From: Anaeramoeba flamelloides | Taxonomy: Eukaryota; Metamonada; Anaeramoebidae | Length of the DNA: 64,000 nucleotides | Direction: 5' to 3' | Assembly (NCBI GenBank): GCA_027625915.1 | Contig: JANTQA010000063.1 | Location: 6,467,501 to 6,531,500 of the forward strand | In this document: positions 35,172 to 46,375 of the stretch, in pieces | How positions within the stretch are numbered: the first letter of the stretch is position 1 | Layout of the letters: every line of letters begins with the position of its first letter | Notes under the pieces: generated by a model | The model's input: the letters and a program-made list of their open reading frames with translations, nothing else | Database searches by the model: none | Told to the model about the DNA's origin: nothing | Program-made: the position numbers and the translations under genes

Positions 35172-35754
35172 GTTTTATTTTTACAGCCTTTCCAAACCTA
35201 TATTAAAATTTGACATACATAGGAATTGACTTTTTGTCTCAGTTAAATACAAAATTAAAATTTTCGGTTATATCCTATCATATATATTTTATGGTTTGAC
35301 CTAGGTTTTTTAAAATAATTTCAAATTTGAAAGACTGGGATTAACATCTTATTGTTTAAGAAACAAATTCAAAAATTGAAATAAAGCTTCCAATGATCGA
35401 AGATATAATTTGATGATTTCTTTGAAATGGTCTCACCTTTTGATTTTAAGGTATTTAGAAATTAAGATCCACCAAAAAACCTGAAAATTTTTATAAAAAT
35501 TATTGATCATTCAGAAGTTTTAGTAGTCAAAAATTTAAATTTTAATATTTTCTCTATTGTGAAATTTTTGTTCTATTCTTTAAATTTCACGATTTGTTAT
35601 AGGCTATCACATAACCATAAAATCCTATTATAAAAAGGTAAGTATGATACACAAAATTATTTTTCTTCTTATCCTAGATTTCATATTAGATTGGAACGAC
35701 TGTAATATATTTACACTGAATTACAACTTATTTTATTCTTAGGCTTCCCCTTAA

Positions 35755-36303
35755 GGTTTACAATCCCTGAAATTTGAAAGAAGATTATCTTACGTTGGGT
35801 GTAGTGACTTGTTAATTTGGTTCTAAGCTGATCGATCTTGGATTTGGTATGAGTTTTAAAAGTAGTTCAAAAAGTCAATTTTTGACAATTTATTTTTTTT
35901 TCTTCCGAAATTTGAATTGAAGAGTGTAAGATTAATAGATTGGTGGGTGTTTAAGAATAAATTTAAATTTTTTAGTTGTAGAAGAAAATTTTTAAATACT
36001 TTTATGTCAATTAACTTAATTAAAAAAAAATCTTTTTTAAAAAGCACCAAATAAAACCAAACCAAATTAAAAATTTCAACCAATAACCCAAAAATTTATT
36101 CATAACTTAAGTTCTAGATATATTGATCTTAAACTCTTCAATTCAAATTTCGGAAGAAAAAAAAATAAATTGTCAAAAATTGACTTTTTGAACTACTTTT
36201 AAAACTCATACCAAATCCAAGATCGATCAGCTTAGAACCAAATTAACAAGTCACTACACCCAAAGTAAGATAATCTTCTTTCAAATTTCAGGGATTGTAA
36301 ACC
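35755..36303. mobile_element. TTAA-flanked near-perfect palindrome (549 bp)
   Basis: TTAA on both sides (35751-35754, 36304-36307). Arms of about 180 bp begin GGTTTACAATCCCTGAAATT and end with the reverse complement; one difference per about 180 bp was noticed (CGTTGGG against CCCAAAG). The core is about 190 bp. TTAA sites suggest the piggyBac superfamily. Arm identity points to recent insertion or arm-to-arm conversion. Confidence 0.8.
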
Positions 36304-36736
36304 TTAATGTCGGCTAGTCCCTTAAATAAAATTTTTCGACTTTTTTCAGCCAAAAAACGAACACTTCCACAAGATCATTTTTAGATGACAAGAAACTCTT
36401 TGAGTTGAAGGAAATTCGCTGTAATATCTAAGGACTTGGTGAAATTCAAAAATTCAATTTTTGGAGAAAAAGATAGTAGTGCTTGGGTAGTGAATAAGAT
36501 ATTGCAAGATTTTGTCGTAATAATTTTTAAAAATTATGGTGGTTTCCTTTTTGTTTTTGAGTGTTACCAAATATTCTTCTTTTTGATTTTTGTCTCTTTC
36601 TTTTTTGAAAAATTGTGGTACTTATTAATATAAATTGAAATTTAACAAATGGCCCAAAGGTGTAAATCGATTCGATCCGATCATTTTTTTGAAAATTTGC
36701 CAATGATTAGTTGAATAACCCTTAGTGGTGTTTTAA

Positions 36737-36911
36737 GGACTAATCTCTTTTAAATCTTTTTAACTAAATTTAATGGAGATTGAGAAAATTTTTTATCAAT
36801 TACTTTGATTTGAAAACCACTCTTTATTTTCACTATTAAACATATTTCAAGATAAAGAATCCTTATTTAGAAATTGGTCAAAAAAAAAAAAAAAAAATAG
36901 AGACTAACACC
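36737..36911. mobile_element. Internally deleted relative of the 17189-18117 element (175 bp)
   Basis: TTAA on both sides. The left 85 bp follow the left end of the 929-bp element (TAAATTTAAT-GAGATT, CAATTACTT-GATTTGAAA) and the right 85 bp follow its right end (AAACATATTTCAAGATAA, CCTTATTTAG). The middle is missing, as in a MITE derived by deletion. Confidence 0.75.
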
Positions 36912-36915
36912 TTAA

Positions 36916-37638
36916 ATCAAACTCTGAAAGGGATAGAATTTCAGATTATCTCTATTTTTCATATTATGGAATCTAAGCTTTTTTTAGGACTACTTCATTC
37001 CCCCAATATAAAACACATCATCAAAAAAAATAACAAAACGAAATTCCAATTTATTTCTCAGAAAATCTAATGTATGAAATTGAAAAAATTGCAAACGTTT
37101 GTAGGTGAAACATTTTTTCCTGTTAAAATTTAAAAATAATACCAATAAACAAAAATCAATTAAAGTGATTCCAGTTAAGAAAACATGTTCGACTAAAATT
37201 TTGAATTTATGTTTACTTATTTCATTTGATTTCTTCTCTATTTTTCAATTTTTAAGATAGTTCCAAATTTCATTTTTTTGAACTTTTGTCGTAAAAAAGT
37301 TTTATCAAACTAAAACTTTTTCACTTTAACTTTTAAGAACAATATGACTGAAATAAAAAAAACAGCACTTAAATCAATTCCAACAAGTTCAGTTCTTTCG
37401 CTTTTATGTAGCAACAGATCACAAAACTTCTCTTGAAGAGAATTTTTGCAATACTGTTATTTGAATTCTAAACGCGACAAGATCTTCACCTGATTTTCCA
37501 TATTTGTCTTCAATAGAATAGAGTTTTAGAAGAAGTGTGTTGTAATTTGGGATCTCTTTGAAAAGGGAAATTGAAACTGAAGTGAAAATAGTTATCCTTG
37601 AGAATTCAAATACAAGTAAACAAAAAATAAAAAAAAAA
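36916..37638. other. AT-rich gap with repeat fragments
   Basis: No gene seen. 37390-37600 shares short stretches with 38100-38240 (TTGTAATTTG-GATC, GAAAAGGGAAATTGAAA). Confidence 0.4.
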
Positions 37639-37836
37639 ACCTCAAATAGGACTTGAACCTATATCTGCAATATTCATTGTTTAAATATTAAAACTCGTTT
37701 ATGAACTTATAAGAATTTAGCAATGAAATTCATTGCGATTCTTAATAAATTCAACAAGAATACTCATTTTTAAAGAACTCAAGGTTATTAAAAGAGCTAA
37801 AGAAATTATTGTTGCTTTACATTAAGCTATTGAGGC
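37639..37836 (-). tRNA. Candidate tRNA gene with a 127-nt intron (anticodon perhaps UUC, Glu)
   Basis: Minus strand. The T arm is perfect (ATAGG-TTCAAGT-CCTAT, matching the B box GGTTCRANNCC). Acceptor arms GCCTCAA / TTGAGGT pair fully with one G-U, although 190 nt apart. The D arm is GCTT-AATGTA-AAGC, a short loop lacking GG. The anticodon stem CAATA / TATTG pairs if an intron 37800-37674 is removed after base 37, giving loop ATTTCTA. A T-run directly follows the 3' end. Against it: a 2-nt spacer before the anticodon stem, a small D loop and a long intron. Could be a degenerate or pseudo-tRNA. Confidence 0.45.
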
Positions 37837-38372
37837 AATTATTTAAAATTTAAGAATACGAGAAACAGTGTGCAAATTTATAAAAATGATGAACTCTCTA
37901 TTTTGGAAAAAAGTTCTGAATTCAAAGTTATCTAAAGGGATACGTCCACCAAGAAGTAAATAATAAGTTTGTTGTCTTGGTATCAAAACTGTCTAATCAT
38001 TCCATATTTCAAATGTGTATCAAATTTATATTTATACAATAGTCGAGAAAGCTTTTTTCAACAATTATCAACGATTCTTAGATAACTTGTATTTGATGGA
38101 AAATAGGAAAAAATTTTTACTTACTTTTCAGGATTTTTCTGAATAAATTCAGTTCCCAAAGAATGAGGTTGTAATTTGTGATCGTTTTGAAAAAGGAAAT
38201 TGAAAATGTAGTAAATATTTATCTTCATTTATGATCTCAAGACCAGTAAAAAAAAAAAACGAAGAATTTCATAAAAAAATTGGTAATTCCAGGAATTTAA
38301 AGGCTGATTTGTCAATAAATATAACCACACATGAAAAGTATCTTTTTTAAATTTGTCTAAAAGCTAGATATA

Positions 38373-39357
38373 CAGTGATGTAAATAACCGGGTGTTTTTT
38401 ATTTTAACCCATTACGAAAATTTAACTCATGCAAATAATATTGGCTGACTTGTAGAAATAAAAGAAAGAAATCAATGGGATGAAAACAGGATATAAACCA
38501 GAAATAGGGTTCTTTAAATAGATTTTAAAAAAGAATTGTGAAGATATGGAAAGATTAAAATATAATTTTTTGACAAAAAAATGAGCATAATTTCATTTTT
38601 TGAATTTTGATAAAACAAGCATTTAAGGACTACCTTCCCACCCTTGGGGGTTTGAGTAATTGTGTTATTTCACTTTCACTTCTCAAAAAAAATATTCACA
38701 CAGAAGAAATCGAAAAAGAAAAACATTTTTTGTCATCTTTACCTTTTCCAGTATACTATTTTTCTTTGTTTTTAAATGAAAAGGAAAATTGAAAATAACA
38801 AAAAAATAATTGCAAAAAATTGCTTTTGGGGATTTTCAAGTGCATTTCAAATTTGAGAACATTTCAAACTTGTAAAAGTAAATTTAAAAAATATTTAGAA
38901 GAGCTCTAGAAAATAGTGTGAGTTCCGAAAGTTGAAATGGAAATTCTAAAATATTAAAATCAAAATTTAGCATGATATAACAAGGTAAAAATTGCGAAAA
39001 TTGTTGAAATTGTGAAAATTTCACATTTTTTCTAAAAGAAATTCTCTTTGGATAATATTACTTGGATTACATAACTTATTCAAGGGTGATTTTATATATT
39101 ATTTCACTTTTTTCACCTAAAAACAAGTCCTTAATCTCAATAATTTTGTAAATAAGAGGAAATTTTTGAAACAAAAGCAATTAATATTATTAAGCCATTT
39201 CGATTAATCAAAGATCTAACCTCTAAAGTCAATTTAAATCTGAACCAAGAATAAATGTAGGTCTTCCTATCATCTAATACCCAAGTTTGAAAAAAAAAAC
39301 ACGAATTGGATGTTTGTAATGGGTTAAAGGTTTTAACGCGGGTTATTTACACCACTG
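38373..39357. mobile_element. Tc1-like TIR element (about 985 bp), non-autonomous
   Basis: Left end CAGTGATGTAAATAACC; the right end in reverse complement is CAGTGGTGTAAATAACC, followed on both by a TTTAACCCATTAC motif within 45 bp. TA on the left, TG on the right. The interior from TTAAGGACTACC (38623) to GTCCTTAA (about 39134) may itself be a TTAA-type insertion; related pieces are at 17010-17130 and 18955-19275. No transposase frame. Confidence 0.65.
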
Positions 39358-40147
39358 TGGTGATCAAAATAATGCGTTCACAACGATTATAATCAGTTTT
39401 TCAAAAGATAATCCCTGTTTTTTTTTTCTTCTTGTATACAATGTAACATCCAATTTACTAACCATAGTATACCTGTGTTCAAATCAATTTTGAAAGTAAA
39501 AATCTGAATATTTTCAGTAAAATTTAAATTATTAATGTAAATTCATTAAAATTTTTCAGAATATTCCAAAAGGTTTTGAAATTTTTGGTTTTTTTTGAGG
39601 ATTAAAAATTTTCTTTTTAGAATTAAACTCAATTTTTTGAGAAAATTTTCTAATATGATCCTTCATTTTTAGAATTTCTTTTAAATAATAGAACTTTAAG
39701 AAACCAATTCCATATTTAATTAGTGTTTATTATTGTTTTCTTTGATCAGTTGATGTATAAGTCTTCTAGAACAAAAAAACACGCTTTTTATTTTTGATCA
39801 AAGGATTAAATGTTTTTTGCACATTTTATTTTGACTGTAGTAAATTAGTAAATAAATTTTATGGATATAAATAATTAAATAATTTTGGAAAAGATTCGTT
39901 TTCTAACTTATTATTTGTTGGAAAAAAAATGGAACAAAATTTCCATCCATCTTCCCAAAAGAAGATTTTTCAAAATCATCGCACATTTCTCATATTTAAT
40001 TCTTAAAACCAACTTAAATTATTAATTTACCATTCAGAATTGTGGACTTTGGTGATTTATTTTAATTTTTGGTGTGTGATTTTTTTGGGAAAGCTTAATG
40101 AAAATTTTGATCTTTGTATTTTACAATTAACAGTAATTTTCGTATAT
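39358..40147. other. Gap with dispersed-repeat fragments
   Basis: 39360-39800 resembles 14090-14530 and 45700-45930; 40000-40140 resembles 8090-8230 in inverse orientation. No gene. Confidence 0.5.
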
Positions 40148-40897
40148 TGCAGTGAAAAAAATACCAGACATGAAAATAATCCCTGACGAGATTTTTAATT
40201 TTAATGATTAGTAAAATTATTTTATTAATTTCTTCTATTTTCTAATCAAATACTTGCAAAAAAATAACAAATTTTTTATGAGCCTAGTAATAAACCTACC
40301 TAAAGTTCATCAAAGTAATGTGTCTCTAGAATACATAAGTAATTGTTTGATAGCCAAAGTAGATCAACTGTGTTTAAAAAACAAGAGTGGTTTAAAGAGC
40401 TTTACTAGAATTTTGGAAAATGATAATATATATTCTGGTTTTTTGATTGATTCTATCTTGTTTTGGGACAAGTGTAATTTCATTAATCATCATTCTAATA
40501 AGTGGTGAGTTAGAATTTTAAATGTTTGATTCTTCAAAAAAGGATTTGATTTTAAAGCCCTAGTCTCAGTATAAAAGGAAAAAAAGTCCTTTTTTTTTGT
40601 CATTTTTTTTCAATCTATTTTTTCAAACTTCTTTTTCAAATAACCCATGAAAAAAATGTTACCTGAAATATAAAAATGATTACTATTCAAATCTCGCAAA
40701 ACAATTGGTTCAAAACTCATACTTTAAGATATTCCAAAAAAGTTAATATAAAAAAAATGACGAAAAAAATGGCCATTTTTTACTTTTATATCGAGACTAG
40801 GGCTTTAAATAACAGAAATTACAAATCAATTTTTCTAATAATCACAATTTAAAATCATGTCCGGGATTATTTCAAGGTATGTTATATTTTTCACGAC
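40148..40897. mobile_element. Inverted-repeat element R28, copy 2, carrying a nested MITE
   Basis: Ends (ATGAAAATAATCCCTGACGA on the left; CCGGGATTATTTCAAGG on the right) match the arms of copy 1 at 28211-28706. The 84-codon frame 40254-40508 is open only here; the equivalent text in copy 1 is interrupted, so I do not treat it as a gene. The interior is split by 40556-40804. Confidence 0.7.
40556..40804. mobile_element. TTAA-flanked MITE nested in R28 copy 2 (249 bp)
   Basis: TTAA at 40552-40555 and 40805-40808. Terminal inverted repeats AGCCCTAGTCTCAGTATAAA / reverse complement of TATATCGAGACTAGGGCT, one or two differences. A CCCTAG-containing end next to TTAA resembles piggyBac-type termini. 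Confidence 0.8.
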
Positions 40898-41404
40898 TTT
40901 AATTAGAAATAGATTCCAAGCCCAACATTTTTTTAAAATAGTATAAACTAAACAAGATCTTTTTTTCGTATTTTTATGTTGAATCATTATTGAGTAAAAT
41001 CTTTGATTTTTTAATAATATCAAAAATAATTACTTTTGGAATTTCTAAATATCAATTATTAAATACCTTGATACTATAATTTTGAGTTTCTAAATTTAGA
41101 TTTTGATAAAGGAATGAAAAAAAAAAATTGAAAAAGTAAAATTTTTAATAGTGATCTTTAGTAAAAAATCCTTTGATTTATTGTTCAAGAATAATTATAT
41201 AGTCAATCCAAAACTATTGTGGAATTTTATCAATATCAAAATTTGATGTTGTTATAAATTTTTAAAAAGTTAAATCTGAGAATAAGAAAAATCATATTGA
41301 AAAAAAATTCGTAAATGAGTGAATATTCAAGAATTTTTTCTGATTTTCAAAAAATAAATTTTCAGAACCCAAAATGACTCTAAACACCGAAAATTCATTA
41401 AGAA

Positions 41405-41690
41405 AACTAAATAAAATTTACTCTAAATAATGAATTATTTTTTCGATAATACCAGAAGTTTCTTTTTCATATCAACTCATTTCTGAAAAAATTTCTTCAA
41501 TATAAGCTTTCTTATTCTTATATTCGTTGATTTAAAAATCGAAATCAACATCAGAATTTGATTTATAAAAAATAATTCCACTTTGTCTTGAAACAGCTTT
41601 ACGAATCCAAGAAAGTAATGTAATATTTGAAAGTAATATATAGTGAGATTCAAAAAAAAAACTTTTATTTAGATTTATTGAAATAATATT
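41405..41690 (-). pseudogene. Coding-like relic with two in-frame stops
   Basis: One minus frame reads ITLLSWIRKAVSRQSGIIFY, then after a TAA AYIEEIFSEMS, then after a TGA YEKETSGIIEKIIHYLE and a final TAA. Residue usage is protein-like, but I do not recognise the family. It lies about 180 bp beyond the stop of the SANT gene on the same strand. Confidence 0.3.
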
Positions 41691-41872
41691 TTTTGTTTTT
41701 TATTTGAAAATTTAATATGAAAAAAAAAAGAAATAATATATTGAAAAAAATATTATGATCTCTTCTACACACTTAATAGATTCATTAATTTGTAAATTTC
41801 ATTCAGAAAATAATCAAATTTATTTTATAAAAATATTTGTTTCATTTTATTTCATTAATTTGTTATAAGAAA

Positions 41873-43384
41873 TTAATAATTTTTTGATTTTGCTTTCCTC
41901 CTTTTTGATCTTGTTTTTTCATTCCTAAGATATTTTTCAGAACTTTTTTTTTTATGTTTCCTGTGCTTATGATGCCTCCTTGAATGTCTTTCATTTTTTT
42001 CTTTTCTTCCCCTTTTTTCTCTACTTTTTCTTCTTTCCCTTTGCCTTCTTCTTTTCTCCTTTTCTCTTTTGCTTTGTTTTTTATATTTTACCTCCATTTT
42101 TTTTTGAATTAATTCCCTTTCACGGGTTCTTCGTTGGTATCGTAATTGTCTTTCGGTTAGCTCTTCAGAAGACGATTCTTCTTCACCATTTGTATTTATA
42201 TCTTGTGAACTAATTTTCCTGGATTTATTATTGTTTCGAAATCTCTTATTCTCCATTTTCTCTTTTTCATTTTGGCTATTGTTTGCATTGTTTTTACCAC
42301 CAATGGGCTTTTTTCTCTTACGGTTCGAGAATAATTTACCATCCTCAATATAATAATTTTGGCCATATTTTTCCTTAAATTCTGGATCCTTTAACAACAA
42401 TTTTCGATAATAATTTAAACACACATACCCAACACGCCCAGGTATAGTCATGGAAAATAATCCCCAATCTTGATCAGTTCCAAATTCTTCGCACCTTTTT
42501 CGAAACAAGTTGTCTTCTTCCTTTGACCAAACCCCGACTTTTTTTTCTTCACCTTTCTCGTTAAATCGAAAAAAATAGGAATTTTTATTAGTGTCATAGC
42601 TAAGATATGCCCTTTGCTTTTCATAACACCAATTGTCAAAATCCTTTGGCGCATTTTTTGGCCTCTGTAATTGTTTTGATTTATCGTTTTCAGCTTGATC
42701 AAATTCTTCTGAACACATTTCATATTCTTCTGCAAATTCTTTTTCTTTTTCTTTTTCTCGTTCTATTTCCATATCAATTTTGTTATCGTTTCCTGTTTGT
42801 GACCTATTATCATCTAGAAAAGTTATCTTCACTTTTATTTCAGGTTCGTATTCTATTTCAAGCTTTACATGACCTATAGGAATTTTTTCTTCTTTTTGTT
42901 GTTCTTTTTTGATTACAATTTCACCCTCGTGTTCAATTTCTAGTTTGACCTTAATTGATTCTTTTTCGTTTTCTTTTTCTTTTTCATTATCTATTTCAAT
43001 TTCAATTTCGTTATCGTTTCCTGTTTGTGTTCTATTGTCGTCTAGAAAAGTTATTTTCACTTTTATTTCAGGTTCGTATTCTATTTCAAGCTTTACATGA
43101 CAAATAGCAATTTTTTCTTCTTTTTGTTTTTCTTTTTTTATTTGTTCAATGTGTTCTTTTTCAATGAAACGATCAACCTCATGTTCAATTTCTGGTTTGA
43201 TTTCGATTGATAATTTTTGTTTTTCGTTTTCTTTTTCTTTTTCTTTTTCTTTTTCTTTTTTGGTGTTAGCTTCAATTTCCATTTTTTCTTCTTTTTCTTG
43301 GTTTAATACATTTGTCTTTATAGTTGTCTGAACATTTTCCTCTTCAATTGGGGAAATGACAACACCTCGATTTTGATCAGACAT
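41873..43384 (-). CDS. SANT/Myb-like nuclear protein with a recent internal duplication
   Basis: A single open frame of 503 codons, ATG at 43384. Residues 1-215 are low-complexity Glu/Lys with two copies of a 76-residue unit (HVKLEIEYEPEIKVKITFLD in each; DNA period 228 bp between 42782 and 43010). Residues about 281-345 form a SANT/Myb-like domain: VWSKEEDNLFRKRCEEFG, DWGLFSMTIPGRVGY, CLNYYRKLL. The spaced Trp residues and the GRVGYVCLNYYR segment fit this class. The last 130 residues are extremely basic (Arg/Lys/His), as in chromatin or RNA-binding tails. Location is likely nuclear; the target is unknown. The upstream gap (43385-44163) shows no further exon. Confidence 0.8.
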   Translation of the reverse strand: MSDQNRGVVISPIEEENVQTTIKTNVLNQEKEEKMEIEANTKKEKEKEKEKENEKQKLSIEIKPEIEHEVDRFIEKEHIEQIKKEKQKEEKIAICHVKLEIEYEPEIKVKITFLDDNRTQTGNDNEIEIEIDNEKEKENEKESIKVKLEIEHEGEIVIKKEQQKEEKIPIGHVKLEIEYEPEIKVKITFLDDNRSQTGNDNKIDMEIEREKEKEKEFAEEYEMCSEEFDQAENDKSKQLQRPKNAPKDFDNWCYEKQRAYLSYDTNKNSYFFRFNEKGEEKKVGVWSKEEDNLFRKRCEEFGTDQDWGLFSMTIPGRVGYVCLNYYRKLLLKDPEFKEKYGQNYYIEDGKLFSNRKRKKPIGGKNNANNSQNEKEKMENKRFRNNNKSRKISSQDINTNGEEESSSEELTERQLRYQRRTRERELIQKKMEVKYKKQSKREKEKRRRQRERRKSREKRGRKEKNERHSRRHHKHRKHKKKSSEKYLRNEKTRSKRRKAKSKNY

Positions 43385-44163
43385 TATTAATCAAAAATAA
43401 TGTTTTTTGATTGTTTTTTATTTTCAAAAAGATCGTTAATTGAAACAAAAAGAATTTTAAGAAAATTAAAATCAACAAAGATAATTTTTTTAAAAAAAAT
43501 AACTATCAAAAATTTATTGTGATCAATTGTGATCAACTTCTTCACCAAAACAGGTCACTAATACGCCCTGAATTTAAAATTGGAAAAATATTTTTATGTT
43601 TTAAAAAAAATTTTAATTGAAAGCTTTTTTGATTTTTAAATTATTTTTGGTTTGAGAATTAAAAATCATTTTAGGGAGAGAATTCATCTATTTTTTTGTT
43701 TGAAGTAATTTTTTTTTGTTACAAAAGGGTATTGGATTATTTTTTGTTCTTTTTTCAAACTTTATTTTATATTTTTAGAAAAATTATATTTGTATTTTTT
43801 TAAAGACTAACTCCATATAAAAATTTAATAGGAAACCTTGAGCTCAAATTGATTTGATATGAGATAATTATTCAAACAAAACAAAACGGGTTCAACCATC
43901 AGGTAATTATAAACAACTAATACAGTTTAAGATAGCAACTAACTAAATTGGAATCCAGAGTTCAAAAAACAAACTCCTTCTTTTTTCTTCTTCTTAAACT
44001 AATGAAATAAATATCAAATAGTGATGCTAAATTCAAATTAAATTTTGAAGGTTCAAACATTTTATTGTTAATCTTTAGAATTGCAAATTATGAATTGAAT
44101 TTTTTGAAATTTTAAGGGACTACTGAACTAAAAAAATCTTCAAGTAAATTTACTAACAAATTA
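43385..44163. other. Upstream region of the SANT gene
   Basis: AT-rich, with no motif that I can name. A TTAAGGGACTACTG sequence at about 44116 resembles ends of the TTAA element family but lacks a partner. Confidence 0.4.
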
Positions 44164-44332
44164 CAGCCATTTCAACTCAGGTGTGAATAGGCAACTTCTC
44201 ATTCAACTTTTGGAAACCGTTGAAAACCATTTCAAATAATTTCAAATTATTTCAAATTATTTGAAATGGTTTTCAACGGTTTCCAAAAGTTGAATGAGAA
44301 GTTGCCGATTCACACCTGAGTTGAAACGGCTG
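44164..44332. mobile_element. Second palindromic MITE family (169 bp), TA-flanked
   Basis: Arms of about 75 bp: starts CAGCCATTTCAACTCAGGTG and ends CACCTGAGTTGAAACGGCTG, with TA on each side. The core is a short ATTTCAAATT repeat. Tc1/mariner-like by its TA site; a different sequence from the CAGTCAG family. Confidence 0.8.
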
Positions 44333-44412
44333 TAAAAAACAATTATACCGTATCTTGAAACTGAAAAATAAAGTAAAAATCTGATTACTAAATACAGAAC
44401 TTACTTTTAATA

Positions 44413-44608
44413 CAGTCAGTTTCACTTTTAAGACACAAACTTTCAACCAAATTTAAGGCACAAAAAAAAACCCAAATTAACGCACAAAATTAAAATTCTA
44501 GTAAAAATAAATTGTAAAAAAAAAAATTCCAAATTTTGTGCCTTAATTTGAGATTTTTTGAGCCTTAAATTTCGTTAAAAGTTTGTGCCTTAAAAGTGTA
44601 CCTGACTG
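44413..44608. mobile_element. Tc1-like palindromic MITE, copy 7
   Basis: 196 bp, TA on both sides; about ten differences from the consensus, so the oldest-looking copy. Confidence 0.85.
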
Positions 44609-44610
44609 TA

Positions 44611-46218
44611 CAATTTTCAGAAATGAATTATTGTTTTCAAAAGTTTGATACCTTTTTCCCATTTTTAAATAGTTCCAAATCCAACATATTTCCAAATTAT
44701 TTAAAAAATTATTTTCTTTAAAGAAGATTGGAATCTTATTGTCTGTAAAGGAAGTGTACAAAAATACACTTTAAAAATGAAACCACTAAGTTCTATAATA
44801 TTTAAGTTTAAAAAAACTACTTAATCTCAAAAAAAAAATACTATAATTATTTTAAACTTGTAAAAAATATAATTTTTTGATTCAAAGAACAGACTAAATC
44901 TATTTTTTCTCTGGATCGAATGAAAAAATCTGAGAAAAAGAACCAAACAATCGAATGAAAAATTCTCCCGAAATACTTTTTTAAAACCTCGAAAATTCAA
45001 CCACTAATCTAGAGTAATACTTTTTAATTTGATTATTTATAATCAGTAATTAATTACACAATCTTAATTATTTTAGTAAGTCATTAACAGACCAATGATT
45101 AAATGTATCAAATAGACTTAAAAATTATTTCTCAATTTTCTAAAGAGATGGCAACAAATAAAACAATCCAAATGCATATTTCTAATAAATAAAAAAAACA
45201 ATAGATATTATCAAATCACTGATTTTAATACAAACAGTTCCTTGTTTATATTCTTGGTATTTGAAAAAGTATATTGAAAAGTCTTTTAAATTTAGTGTAA
45301 TTTTAATAAATATTTGTGAATAAAATAAATGTTCAAATTGTTTAGATCTTCAAGGATTCAATATTTGATTTACTTTTATTGTATTTTTAAAATAAGATTA
45401 AAATTTTTGAATAAAGACACAGGTTAATGGTTCATAAAGACTCTCAAAAATTACTAAAAGTGATATTTCTTCAAAATTAAATTTTTTTTACAAATTTTTA
45501 TTTTTCATTTTTTGATCTGAAAACGCAAAACAAAAAGGATCAGATCTTTGAACTCAAAATTTCATTGAAAAAATGAAATCTTTTAAAAATGATTATTCAT
45601 TTCTCTAAAGTTGACAAATGAAGTTGCATATCGGGTTTAATTGTATCCTTATGTAAATAGTTACTCTATTATATTTGGGAAAAAAGATAAATAAGAGTTG
45701 CTAGTCCCTTTAGGAATTACCAATTTTTTTTTAATTTTTTCAGAAAATAAACTCTATTTTCGAGATAAATTGTATCATTTGATCATTTATTATCTAATTT
45801 TCTTTATTAATTGTAGAACTCTAATGAACTAATAATCTATTTAATTAGGGTTTATTGTTGGTTTCGATGATCATTCAATTGTTTAAGCTTCTGGAATAAA
45901 GAAAAAAAGACTTTTAATTTATTTTATCATTTAATAAGTCTTTAAGGATTATTTAGAGAACGATATCAGTACAAAATCAAGAAATGATTGATTTTTTGTA
46001 ATTTTTGTTTCACAGATTTTTAGAAGTATGAATGAAATTATTAAAAAAAAATATAATCTTTTAAAAAATTCAATGTATTTTTTGTTGAAATTTATTAAGG
46101 AGTGGCTTTCTAAATGAATTCTTATTCTACATTACAAATAATTTCCTTTCATTTTGCAAAAGGTGAATTTAAATTTGTTAGTAGATAATAGTAAATTGTT
46201 TTTTGTGGAAAAAAGTTG
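44611..46218. other. AT-rich gap with dispersed-repeat fragment
   Basis: 45700-45930 belongs to the 14090-14530 repeat family. No gene or RNA recognised. Confidence 0.4.
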
Positions 46219-46375
46219 TTTTGTTTTAATATTAGAAATAAAAAGAAAAATTAGGAAATTTTCGGTCTATTTCTTAAAATAAAAAAAAACCGCTGTTAAC
46301 TTTTCCAGAGTTTCAAAATAATTGTGTAAAATAATTGATTTTTCTCCATTCTTTTAAATTTTGGAAAACAAACGA
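46219..46375. repeat. Modular hairpin array A7
   Basis: AAATAAAAAGAAAAATT / AATTTTCGGTCTATTTC hairpin, then an H1 hairpin (CTTTTCCAGAGTTTCAAAAT / ATTCTTTTAAATTTTGGAA). Located where the LINE ORF is interrupted. Confidence 0.65.

Noticed and set aside
40254-40508. 84-codon ORF as a gene
   Set aside because: It lies inside repeat R28, whose other copy has the same text interrupted.
42607-43331. Plus-strand Phe/Ser-rich ORFs
   Set aside because: They are antisense to the Glu/Lys-rich half of the SANT gene.
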